Shown: positions 9,016 to 17,307 of the stretch, piece after piece | Numbering within the stretch: the stretch's first letter is position 1 | Layout of the letters: each line of letters begins with the position of its first letter | From: Massilia sp. METH4 | Lineage (GTDB): Bacteria > Pseudomonadota > Gammaproteobacteria > Burkholderiales > Burkholderiaceae_D | Assembly (NCBI RefSeq): GCF_037094685.1 | Contig: NZ_CP146614.1 | Coordinates: 2,232,001-2,296,000, forward strand | Reading direction: 5' to 3' | DNA: 64,000 nucleotides | The notes under the pieces: generated by a model | The model's database searches: none | What the model was told of the DNA's origin: nothing | What the model saw: the letters and a program-made list of their open reading frames with translations, nothing else | Program-made: the position numbers and the translations under genes

Positions 9016-9982
9016 TGGCCGTTCCGGCCCGACCGCGCGCTCAGGGGCATCTTCCACGTATCTATGGCAAGCGGGACATTGGCGTCCTGGTAGTGCTGTA
9101 CCTGGCGCCTGGCAGCGTCGTGTTCCAAGACGCCCGATTGCACCTTCATTGCCGGGCTTGAATTAATGGCCGGGTGAGCGCTGTCGGGTATTGCCGGCTG
9201 CCTCAATATGCTACGTCCGCAATAAGTGGCAGACGCAGGCCATCTCCCACATTCATTGTGCCCGGTATTGTCCAGTCCTCCGCGACAGCCGAGTATGTGG
9301 CCTCGGCCCGGCCGGCGCAATCATGTGCTTGGGTGGAATGTGCACACGCACTGTTGCGATTGGAAGCGAAGCAAAATGGTCGGCAATGCCGGCTGATTAA
9401 CGGAACATCAGCACACGCTGGAATTCCACGACCGTTGCGTGCGATAAAAGAGAAAAGCTCGTCATTATCGGTGCCGGCTGCAATGGCAAACAAAGCACGA
9501 CGGTCTGCCAGGCCGTTATGCAGTCGCATCGCGGATATGGGTCACCGCCGCCCAAGCATCTCGCCTCGCTTCAAAAGCGCCGACCCATATGGTTCGCCGT
9601 AATGGCAGGGCAATCGGCTAAAACGTGACGTCCCTTCACAGTAACGCTTGAAAGTCTAGCTCTTGCAGCAGCGACACCGGCTTGCCCGGCCGGTTTTGAA
9701 TAAACCAGAGCAGCGTAATAACGCTTCGGGATGCTCCCGGCTGTAAATACCTCGGGAACCGGGGGCTGACGCGGCCTTCAGAACGTTTTTGCAGACGAGT
9801 GAGCGGCGCGCACCGCAAACCGGACGACGGGGCTCCTCGACGCAGTACATGCGTGCGACCGCTGAACGAACCTTCGCCGCACGTGCAAGCGCCGCGTGCC
9901 AAAATCCGGCCTGTTCACGCTGAAAACTGGCATGGATTGCCGCTGACGAGCCGCAGCGGCCTGCCGCGGTCTCCTTAGGCAA
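9016..9982. other. Gene-poor stretch of about 970 bases
   Basis: No open frame here resembles a protein family, none has a good ribosome binding site, and the sequence is less GC-rich than its neighbours. A short inverted repeat, ACCGGC...GCCGGT, at 9676-9694 is followed by TTTTG and could be a weak terminator. I see no remnant of the DsbD membrane or thioredoxin domains and no transposase. Decayed DNA is the simplest reading. Confidence 0.5.
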
Positions 9983-10456
9983 TCAGCCGCGACGGTGTGA
10001 ATGATGCCTGCCGTCGCCGCCTCGCTTGCCAGTTGCCCCATGCTGGTCGAATACCTTCTGCTGTTCCGGCGTCAAGACCGCATAAAAGGTCTTCAATGCC
10101 GCCAGGCGGCTTTCCTGCTGCGCGACGCGCGCTTTGGCGGACTCCAGCCTTTTTTCCGCACGCTGTGGCGCCGGCAAATCCCTGAATGCCGCGCGATCCA
10201 CCCGCCCGACCGGTTGCTGCGGCGTGATCGCGGCAATATAGGTTTTCCAGGACGCTTCCTGATTCGGTGTCAATGCCAGCGCATCATGCAGTTTTTGCTG
10301 CCGCTGCGCGATCCGCTCCGCACGTTTCGCGGGATCGAATTTCGTTTCGGCATACGCATGGTTCCGCGGCGTTTCCACGGCCGGTGCCGCCATCGCGGCG
10401 GAGCCGATGCCAAGCAGCGTGACGCCAACGATAATGCTTTTACGCAGGATATTCAT
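9983..10456 (-). CDS. Spy/CpxP-like periplasmic protein
   Basis: The 157-residue product has a signal peptide (cleavage expected after AMA, residue 23) and a highly charged helical body. It has two LTxxQ motifs, LTPNQ (62-66) and LTPEQ (128-132), as in the Spy/CpxP family of periplasmic stress chaperones and sensor inhibitors. It ends in a His/Arg-rich tail. AAAGGA precedes the ATG. It is transcribed divergently from the response regulator and kinase genes, as cpxP is from cpxRA, so I infer control by and feedback on that system. The function is inferred from family and context only. Confidence 0.82.
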   Translation of the reverse strand: MNILRKSIIVGVTLLGIGSAAMAAPAVETPRNHAYAETKFDPAKRAERIAQRQQKLHDALALTPNQEASWKTYIAAITPQQPVGRVDRAAFRDLPAPQRAEKRLESAKARVAQQESRLAALKTFYAVLTPEQQKVFDQHGATGKRGGDGRHHSHRRG

Positions 10457-10556
10457 GGTGATTCCTTTACTTGAGTAAGTTCGGTTGTGCTTGCAGCACT
10501 GCACGGAAAACAGTTTCGCAATGCCGTGTTTCCAGAGCGTTTCCCGAACGCGGCAA

Positions 10557-10612
10557 TTTGTATCCGTTTGTGTCCCCGCGAAATGTGCCGCGCATATACA
10601 AGACGATACAAA
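10557..10612. promoter_or_regulatory. Candidate response-regulator operator, direct repeats
   Basis: In the divergent spacer, TTTGTATCC (10557-10565) and TTTGTGTCC (10567-10575) are head-to-tail copies phased by 10 bp, the usual spacing for OmpR-family half-sites. An inverted copy, GATACAAA, lies at 10605-10612. It is placed to control both the Spy-like gene and the regulator operon. This is inference from pattern and position. Confidence 0.45.
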
Positions 10613-10654
10613 CCGCCGTTGGTCTTCCTCTGCCGATCTGGCGATAATTGGAGG

Positions 10655-11380
10655 ATGGAACCGATACCTAGCATTCTGATCGTCGACGACGACCGCGATA
10701 TCCGCACCTTGCTGGCCGATTACCTGGAGTCCAACGGTTACCGCACCTACGGCGCGGCCGATGGCGTCGCCATGTGGAAACAGCTGGACGAGACGAAGCC
10801 CGACCTGATCGTGCTCGACCTGAACATGCCGGGCGAAGACGGCCTCACGCTGTGCCGCAAGCTGCGGGCGCATTCGAACCTGCCCGTCATCATGCTGACC
10901 GCGCGCAGCGAACCGCTGGACCGTATCCTCGGTCTCGAGATGGGCGCGGACGATTACCTGCCCAAGCCCTTCGAACCGCGCGAGCTGCTGGCCCGCATCC
11001 GCAGCGTGCTCCGGCGCAGCAATTCCATGCCGTCCGGCGGCATCGACAAGGCGTCGCAGATCCGCTTCTCGAACTGGACACTGGACCTGACCGCCCGCCA
11101 CCTGCTCAATCCCGACGGCGTGGTGATCATGCTGTCCGGCGCCGAGTTCCGGCTGCTGAAAGTCTTCCTCGAGCATCCGAACCGGGTGCTGAACCGCGAC
11201 CAGTTGCTGAACCTGACGCAGGGCCGCGACGCCGACCCGTTCGACCGTTCGATCGACATCCAGATCAGCCGGCTGCGGCAGAAGCTGGGCGAAGATGCGC
11301 GAGTGCCGCAAATTATCAAGACGGTGCGCAACGGCGGCTACGTGCTGGCCGGCAGCGTGTCGGTCGAACCCCGTGCATAA
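10655..11380 (+). CDS. OmpR-family response regulator
   Basis: The 241-residue product has an N-terminal receiver domain (about 6-118) with the acidic pocket DDD (11-13), the phospho-acceptor D55 in LDLNMPG, the conserved Lys104 in LPKPF, and a C-terminal winged-helix DNA-binding domain (about 140-235) ending KTVRNGGYVLAG. It is the transcription factor partner of the kinase that starts 15 nt downstream. GGAGG directly abuts the ATG with no spacing, which is unusual and suggests weak or atypical initiation. Likely targets are the divergent Spy-like gene and the downstream efflux genes. Confidence 0.93.
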   Translation: MEPIPSILIVDDDRDIRTLLADYLESNGYRTYGAADGVAMWKQLDETKPDLIVLDLNMPGEDGLTLCRKLRAHSNLPVIMLTARSEPLDRILGLEMGADDYLPKPFEPRELLARIRSVLRRSNSMPSGGIDKASQIRFSNWTLDLTARHLLNPDGVVIMLSGAEFRLLKVFLEHPNRVLNRDQLLNLTQGRDADPFDRSIDIQISRLRQKLGEDARVPQIIKTVRNGGYVLAGSVSVEPRA

Positions 11381-11395
11381 GAAGCAAGTGAGCGC

Positions 11396-12760
11396 GTGGC
11401 TACGCTGAAAAACTTCATCAACTCGATGACCGGGCGCGTTTTCCTCGCGCTCATGGTCGGTATCGTCGCATCGGCCGCGCTCACGCAATGGCTGGCCGTC
11501 AACGAACGCCAGCGCACGCTGGAACGTTATCGCAATTTCCATGCGCTCGAGCGCGCCGAGCAGATTATCGAAACGACTGACGTGGTGCGCCCGGAATCGC
11601 GCGCGCAGTACCTGGCCGTGTCCAGCAAGAGCAGCATGCGTCTCGAGATCGCCGGTGACAGCGATCTCACGATGCATCCGCCCACCGAATTCTCGGCGGC
11701 GCTGGCGCAGCGGCTGCCGCGCGACTTCCAAGTGATCGCGATGGCCGAACGGCCGCCGCAGTGCGAACGGCGCACGAGCACGATGACGCTGTTCGGCCCG
11801 GGGCAATGGCGCGGCACGTGCGAATCGGTCAAGGTCGTGATGACCGATGGGCAAGTGCTGAAGCTGTCGGTCCTGCCGCCGCGTGGCTCGATCCCTACCG
11901 GCCACAACGAATACGCCGTCTTCGTGCCTTTCCTGCTGTGCATTGCCGTGCTGGCCTACCTGGTCACGCGCATGACGGTGCGCCCGCTGAAGCAGCTGGC
12001 CCAGGCCGCCAAGGATCTCGGTAACGACATCAACAAGCCGCCGCTCGAACTGGCCGGCGCGTCCGAAATCCGGCAGGCCAGCGCCGCGTTCAACGCCATG
12101 CAGGGGCGCATCCGCCAGCACATCGCGCAGCGCACCGAGATGCTGGCCGCCATCACGCACGACTTGCAGACGCCGCTCACCCGGCTGCGCCTGCGACTCG
12201 AAAAGGTGAGCGACGCCGACCTGCAGCAAAAGCTGATCGGCGACCTGTCCGCCATGCAGCAGATGATCCGCGAGGGGCTGGACCTGGCGCGCAGCATGGA
12301 CACCACCGGCACGATGCAGAAGCTGGACCTCGATTCGCTGCTCGACAGCGTGTGTGCCGACGCGCTCGACGCGGGCCAGCCGGTCGAACTGAAAGGCAAG
12401 TCCGGCATGGCCCTGCTGGGCCGCCCGCTGGACGTGCGGCGCTGCCTCGTCAACCTGATCGACAACGCCGTGAAGTATGGCCACAAGGCCCACGTGACGG
12501 TGGAACGGCTGGCCGGGGCGGCGCGCATCCGCATCCGCGACGAAGGCCCCGGCATTCCGCAAGACCAGCTGGCGCGCGTGTTCGAGCCGTTCTACCGGGT
12601 GGAGACATCGCGCTCGCGCGAATCCGGCGGCACGGGCCTGGGCTTGACGATCGCCCGCAACATCGCCGAGCAACACGGCGCCACGCTGAGCCTCGCCAAC
12701 GGCGACGCCGGCGGGCTGGAAGCCGTGTTGACGCTACCCGAGTTCTATGTTGGAAAGTAA
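11396..12760 (+). CDS. Sensor histidine kinase
   Basis: The 454-residue kinase is anchored in the inner membrane by helices near residues 13-32 and 172-191, with a periplasmic sensor loop of about 140 residues between them. A HAMP segment follows (about 192-245). The phospho-acceptor His255 lies in AAITHDLQTPLTRL. The ATP-binding domain has the N box LVNLIDNAVKYG, DEGPGIP and GGTGLGLTIA. The start is GTG at 11396. It forms a two-component pair with the regulator upstream and is followed by RND efflux genes, suggesting an envelope-stress or drug sensor. The ligand is unknown. Confidence 0.92.
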   Translation: MATLKNFINSMTGRVFLALMVGIVASAALTQWLAVNERQRTLERYRNFHALERAEQIIETTDVVRPESRAQYLAVSSKSSMRLEIAGDSDLTMHPPTEFSAALAQRLPRDFQVIAMAERPPQCERRTSTMTLFGPGQWRGTCESVKVVMTDGQVLKLSVLPPRGSIPTGHNEYAVFVPFLLCIAVLAYLVTRMTVRPLKQLAQAAKDLGNDINKPPLELAGASEIRQASAAFNAMQGRIRQHIAQRTEMLAAITHDLQTPLTRLRLRLEKVSDADLQQKLIGDLSAMQQMIREGLDLARSMDTTGTMQKLDLDSLLDSVCADALDAGQPVELKGKSGMALLGRPLDVRRCLVNLIDNAVKYGHKAHVTVERLAGAARIRIRDEGPGIPQDQLARVFEPFYRVETSRSRESGGTGLGLTIARNIAEQHGATLSLANGDAGGLEAVLTLPEFYVGK

Positions 12761-12853
12761 CCGCAAGGTAACAAGCCCGTAGCAGTTTGGTGAGACAATG
12801 CCCGGCCGATTCCTCCAGGAAATATTCGTAGCCAACATCAACCACTTAAAAAA

Positions 12854-14035
12854 ATGAAAAAATCCACTTTGGGAGTACTGGTTGCTGCAGCCATCGCCGC
12901 AGGTGCCGGGGCCTGGCATTTCTCGCGCGCGCCGGAGCCGGAGCAGCATGCGGCCGCCGGCCAGGGCAAGGGACCTGGCGAGGGCAGGGGCCCGACCACC
13001 GTCAATGTCGTCGCGCCGAAGCGGCAGGACGTGCCCATCCGCCTCCAGGCGAACGGCACCGTGAGTCCGATCAGCACGGTGGACCTGCACCCGCAGACCA
13101 CCAGCACCATCGTCAAGGTGCACGTGAAGGAAGGCGATTTCGTCAAGGAAGGCCAGCTGATGTTCTCGCTGGACAGCCGCAGCGAATCGGCGAACCTGCA
13201 AAAGGCCCAGGCCGAGGTGGCGCGCGACCGCGCCACGCTGGCGGACCTGGAGCGCCAGTACAAGCGCAGCGTGGAACTGTTGAGCCAGAAATTCATCGCG
13301 CAGGGCGCCGTCGACACCCTGAAGAGCCAGGTCGACGCCGCGCGCGCCGAGCTGGAGGCCAACATCGCCGCAGCCCGCGCGATCGAGGTCGGCCAGAGCT
13401 ACACGACGATCCGCGCGCCGATGGCGGGCCGCGTGGGCGGCATCAATGTCTATCCGGGCAGCCTCGTGCAACTGTCCACGTCGCTCACGACGATCACCCA
13501 GCTCGACCCGATCAATGTCGCGTTCACCGTGCCGGAAACGAATCTGGCCGCGCTGCTCGACGCCCAGCGCGCCGGCAAGGTGCCCGTGCAGGTATTCCAC
13601 CGGGGCTCGACGACACCGATCGAAGGCCAGCTGTCCTTCATCGACAACACCGTCGATCCGCAGGCCGGGGTGATCCGGGTGAAGGCCCAGTTTTCCAACC
13701 GGGACACGCGGCTATGGCCGGGCCAGTACGTGAACACGGAAGTCACGGTGGAGACGCTGCGCGATGCACTGGTGGTGCCGCAGAACGCCATCATCACCAA
13801 CTCGCGCGGCACCTTCGTCTACACGGTCGGGCCGGACAGTACGGCCAGGGTGGCGAATGTGGAGCGCGTGCACGCATTCGGGCCGGATGCCGCCGTGCGC
13901 GGCCTCGCCGGCAATGAACGCGTGATTGTCGAAGGCAAGCAGAACCTGCGCCCCGGCGGCAAGGTGCGGGTGGCCGAGGGACGGCACCCCGACGCCCGGT
14001 TGGCCGAGCAGGGTAGCCCGAAGGGTATGGAATGA
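12854..14035 (+). CDS. RND efflux periplasmic adaptor (MdtA-like)
   Basis: A 393-residue membrane-fusion protein that links an RND pump to an outer-membrane channel. It has an N-terminal membrane anchor or signal (LGVLVAAAIAAGAGAW), a lipoyl/barrel-sandwich region (VDLHPQTTSTIVKVHVKEGD), a short alpha-helical hairpin (about residues 110-180), and beta-barrel and membrane-proximal domains with the motif YTTIRAPMAGRVG. There is no lipobox. It overlaps the pump gene by 4 nt (ATGA), indicating translational coupling. The upstream two-component genes probably regulate it. Confidence 0.93.
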   Translation: MKKSTLGVLVAAAIAAGAGAWHFSRAPEPEQHAAAGQGKGPGEGRGPTTVNVVAPKRQDVPIRLQANGTVSPISTVDLHPQTTSTIVKVHVKEGDFVKEGQLMFSLDSRSESANLQKAQAEVARDRATLADLERQYKRSVELLSQKFIAQGAVDTLKSQVDAARAELEANIAAARAIEVGQSYTTIRAPMAGRVGGINVYPGSLVQLSTSLTTITQLDPINVAFTVPETNLAALLDAQRAGKVPVQVFHRGSTTPIEGQLSFIDNTVDPQAGVIRVKAQFSNRDTRLWPGQYVNTEVTVETLRDALVVPQNAIITNSRGTFVYTVGPDSTARVANVERVHAFGPDAAVRGLAGNERVIVEGKQNLRPGGKVRVAEGRHPDARLAEQGSPKGME

Positions 14036-17000
14036 ACCTCTCCGAGCTCTCGATCCGGCGCCCCGTGATGGTGGTGCTGCTGTCGCTGTCGCTGATCCTG
14101 GCCGGCGTGCTGGCCTACCTGCACATCCCGGTCGCCGCGCTGCCCAGCTATAACACCCCCGTCATCAATGTGTCGGCCGACCTGGCTGGCGCCAGCCCGG
14201 ACACGATGGCCTCGTCCGTGGCGCTGCCGCTGGAAAAGCAGTTCTCCACGATCGCCGGCCTGACGATGATCACGTCGACGAGCACGCAGGGCAATACCTC
14301 GCTCACGCTGGAATTCGATTCGAGCATCGACGTCAACGAAGCCGCCGTCGACGTGCAGGCAGCGCTGCTGCGCGCGCAGCGGCAACTGCCGCAGGAAATG
14401 ACGGACCTGCCGTCGTACCGCAAGATCAACCCGGCCGATGCCCCCGTGCTGTTCATGGCGATGAATTCGCCGTCGCTGTCGCTCTCCGAGCTGAACGATT
14501 ACGCGGAAAACCTGATCGCGCCCAGCCTGTCCACCTTGCCCGGCGTGGCGCAAGTGACTGTCAACGGCCAGAAGCGCTTTGCCGTGCGGGTGCGCGCCAA
14601 GTCGGACCTGCTGAACGCGCGTGACCTCACGCTGGCCGACGTGCAGGCGGCCATCCGCAGTTCCAATGCCAACACGCCGCTGGGCGTGCTGGACGGCCCC
14701 GACCAGACGTTGACGATCCAGGGCAATGCCCAGCTGATGAAGGCGGCCGACTACCGCGACCTGATCATCGCCACCCGCAACGGCGAGCCCGTGCGCCTGA
14801 AGGACGTGGCCACGGTCGAGGACAGCTTCCAGTCCACCAAGTCGTTCGGCAGCTACAACGGCGAACGCTCGATCGTGCTGCTGGTGCAGCGCCAGCCGGA
14901 CGCGAACACCGTGCAGGTGGTCGACGGCGTGAAGGCGCTGCTGCCGCGCTTCCGCGCGCAATTGCCGGAATCGATCAACATCAGCCTCGTCAACGACCGC
15001 TCGGTGTCGATCCGCGAAGCGATCCACGACGTCAACCTCACCCTCGCGCTGACGATCGTGTTGGTGGTGCTGGTGATCTTCCTGTTCCTGCGCCGCGCCG
15101 TGGCCACGCTGATCCCGGCCGTCACGATGCCGATTTCGCTGTTGGGAGCGCTATCCCTGCTGTACGCGCTGGGCTATAGCCTGGACAACATCTCGCTGCT
15201 GGGCATTACGCTGGCCGTGGGCCTGGTGGTCGACGACGCGATCGTGGTGCTGGAAAACATCGTGCGGCATATCGAGCACGGCAAGAAGCCGCTGCAGGCC
15301 GCCCTGATCGGCTCGCGCGAAATGGGCTTCACGATCGTGTCGATCTCGATCTCGCTGGTGGCCGTGTTCATCCCGATCTTCTTCATGCCCGGCGTGATGG
15401 GCCTGATGTTCCGCGAATTCGCCGTGATCGTGGCGCTGGCCGTGCTGGTTTCCGCCGTGATCTCGCTGACCCTGGTGCCGATGATGGCGGCGCGCTTCCT
15501 GCCGGCCGACTCGCATGAAACGTCGGGCGACGACACCTTCGTCGGCCGGCATTTCGAGCGCGGCTTCAACGCCGTGCTGAAGGGCTATGGCCGCACGCTG
15601 GACGTGGCCATGAAGCACAAGTACATCGTGCTGGGCGTGGCGATCGGCACCTTCGCGCTCACGGTGGTCATGTATGCCTCGATGCCGAAGGGCTTCTTCC
15701 CGGAAGAGGATATCGGCCAGTTCCGCGTCAACACCGAAGCTTCCGAGGATATCTCGCCGACGGCCATGCTGGCGCTGCAGGATCGCGTGGCCGCCATCAT
15801 CAAGGCCGATCCGGCGGTGAAGAGCGTGGTGTCGTTCACCGGCGGCGGCAACACCGGCCGCATGTTCGTGGTGCTGGTGCCGCGTGGCGAGCGCCAGGCG
15901 ATGCCGCACGTGCTGGAGGGCTTGCGCAAGAAGATGCGCGACGTGGCCGGCATTGCGGTCTACATGTCGCCCGTGCAGAACCTGCAGCTGGGCGGCCGCC
16001 AGAGCAAGAGCCGCTACCAGTACACGCTGCAATCGGTTAGCCCGGACGCGCTGAACGACTGGGCCGAGCGCTACCTGGAGCGCATGCGCGCCGATCCGGA
16101 CTTCCGCGACGTGACGAGCGATTCGCAGAACAAGGGATTGCAGGCCACGCTGGACATCGACCGCGACAAGGCCAATACGCTGGGCGTGGCGATCGGCGAT
16201 ATCCGCACCGCGCTGTACCTGGCGTTCGGCGAACGGCAGGTGTCGACGATCTACTCGTCCGCCGCCAGCTACTACGTGATCCTGGAAGCGGCCGACGAGG
16301 ACCGCCGCTACGAGGATGCGCTGACCAAGGTCTCGGTGCGCAATTCGGCGGGGCAGCTGATCAGGCTGTCGAGCTTCGCCACCGTGCGGCGCACGGTCGG
16401 CCCCACGGCCGTCAACCACCAGGGCCAGCTGCAGGCGGTGACGGTGGCGTTCAACCTGGCGCCGGGCGTGCCGCTGGGCCGCGCCACGGCGAAGATCGAC
16501 GCGATGGGCCAGGAATTCGGCCTGCCGCCCTCGATCATCACGAACTATGGCGGCGACGCGGCGGTGTTCCAGAGCTCGCAGGGCAGCCAGGTGATCCTGA
16601 TCGTGGCCGCGCTGGCCGTCATCTATGTGTTGCTGGGCGTGCTGTACGAAAGCTTCATCCACCCGCTGACGATCCTGGCCGGCCTGCCGTCGGCCGCCGT
16701 GGGCGCGCTGCTCACCCTGTGGCTGTTCGACATGGACCTGACGATGATCGCCATCATCGGCATCCTCATGCTGATCGGCATCGTGAAGAAGAACGCGATC
16801 ATGATGATCGACTTCGCGTTGCAGGCGCAGCGCGAGGAGGGCAGGACGCCGGCCGAGGCGATCCGCGAAGCGTGCCTGCTGCGCTTCCGTCCGATCATGA
16901 TGACGACCCTGGCAGCCTTCATGGGCGCGCTGCCGATCGCCCTGGGCCTGGGCGCCGGCGCCGAACTGCGCCAGCCGCTGGGCCTCGCGGTGTGCGGCGG

Positions 17001-17151
17001 GCTGATCTTCTCGCAGGTGATCACGCTGTACGTCACCCCGGTGATCTACCTGTTCCTCGACAAGTACAGCGGCAATGGCCCGATGAGCGACGCCGAACTG
17101 GCCGAGTTGCCGCCGGAACCGCCGAAAGTCGAACTGAAAGCGGTGTCATAA
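14032..17151 (+). CDS. RND multidrug efflux pump permease (AcrB/MdtBC-like)
   Basis: A 1039-residue proton-driven inner-membrane pump with the usual RND layout: TM1 at the N-terminus (VMVVLLSLSLILAGVLAY), two large periplasmic loops and about twelve membrane helices. The proton-relay motif GLVVDDAIVVLENI lies in TM4. The N-terminus MNLSELSIRRPVM is typical of MdtB/MdtC-type pumps. No outer-membrane factor (TolC type) gene follows, so an unlinked channel must be used. The substrate cannot be read from the sequence. Confidence 0.95.
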   Translation: MNLSELSIRRPVMVVLLSLSLILAGVLAYLHIPVAALPSYNTPVINVSADLAGASPDTMASSVALPLEKQFSTIAGLTMITSTSTQGNTSLTLEFDSSIDVNEAAVDVQAALLRAQRQLPQEMTDLPSYRKINPADAPVLFMAMNSPSLSLSELNDYAENLIAPSLSTLPGVAQVTVNGQKRFAVRVRAKSDLLNARDLTLADVQAAIRSSNANTPLGVLDGPDQTLTIQGNAQLMKAADYRDLIIATRNGEPVRLKDVATVEDSFQSTKSFGSYNGERSIVLLVQRQPDANTVQVVDGVKALLPRFRAQLPESINISLVNDRSVSIREAIHDVNLTLALTIVLVVLVIFLFLRRAVATLIPAVTMPISLLGALSLLYALGYSLDNISLLGITLAVGLVVDDAIVVLENIVRHIEHGKKPLQAALIGSREMGFTIVSISISLVAVFIPIFFMPGVMGLMFREFAVIVALAVLVSAVISLTLVPMMAARFLPADSHETSGDDTFVGRHFERGFNAVLKGYGRTLDVAMKHKYIVLGVAIGTFALTVVMYASMPKGFFPEEDIGQFRVNTEASEDISPTAMLALQDRVAAIIKADPAVKSVVSFTGGGNTGRMFVVLVPRGERQAMPHVLEGLRKKMRDVAGIAVYMSPVQNLQLGGRQSKSRYQYTLQSVSPDALNDWAERYLERMRADPDFRDVTSDSQNKGLQATLDIDRDKANTLGVAIGDIRTALYLAFGERQVSTIYSSAASYYVILEAADEDRRYEDALTKVSVRNSAGQLIRLSSFATVRRTVGPTAVNHQGQLQAVTVAFNLAPGVPLGRATAKIDAMGQEFGLPPSIITNYGGDAAVFQSSQGSQVILIVAALAVIYVLLGVLYESFIHPLTILAGLPSAAVGALLTLWLFDMDLTMIAIIGILMLIGIVKKNAIMMIDFALQAQREEGRTPAEAIREACLLRFRPIMMTTLAAFMGALPIALGLGAGAELRQPLGLAVCGGLIFSQVITLYVTPVIYLFLDKYSGNGPMSDAELAELPPEPPKVELKAVS

Positions 17152-17158
17152 AGAAACA

Positions 17159-17197
17159 TTGCCTCAAAAATGGGGACAGACCCCATTTTTGAGGCAA
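17159..17197. repeat. Perfect palindromic extragenic element, likely terminator
   Basis: A perfect 17-bp inverted repeat (17159-17175 and 17181-17197) has a 5-nt loop, ACAGA, and a GGGG/CCCC core flanked by A-run and T-run. It starts 8 nt after the pump stop codon and probably ends the efflux transcript. Its core, GGGGACAGACCCC, resembles the elements at 57319-57441, suggesting a repeat family. Confidence 0.75.
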
Positions 17198-17307
17198 CTT
17201 TGCAGCAACTTGTTCAATGCAGCGCATCCATTAGGGCTGGCTGAAATCGCGCTTTCCTGCCCCCAACTGTCGCCCATGGAACGGATACATACGGTAACAT
17301 CCGTTAA

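Noticed and set aside
9016..9982. Frameshifted remainder of dsbD
   Set aside because: None of the three forward frames shows the membrane helices or the CxxC thioredoxin motif expected of the rest of DsbD.
9983..12676. A very long minus-strand open frame (about 900 codons) covering the regulator and kinase genes
   Set aside because: Only its last 157 codons are a real gene (the Spy/CpxP-like protein). The rest is antisense to the conserved regulator and kinase, an effect of high GC codon bias.
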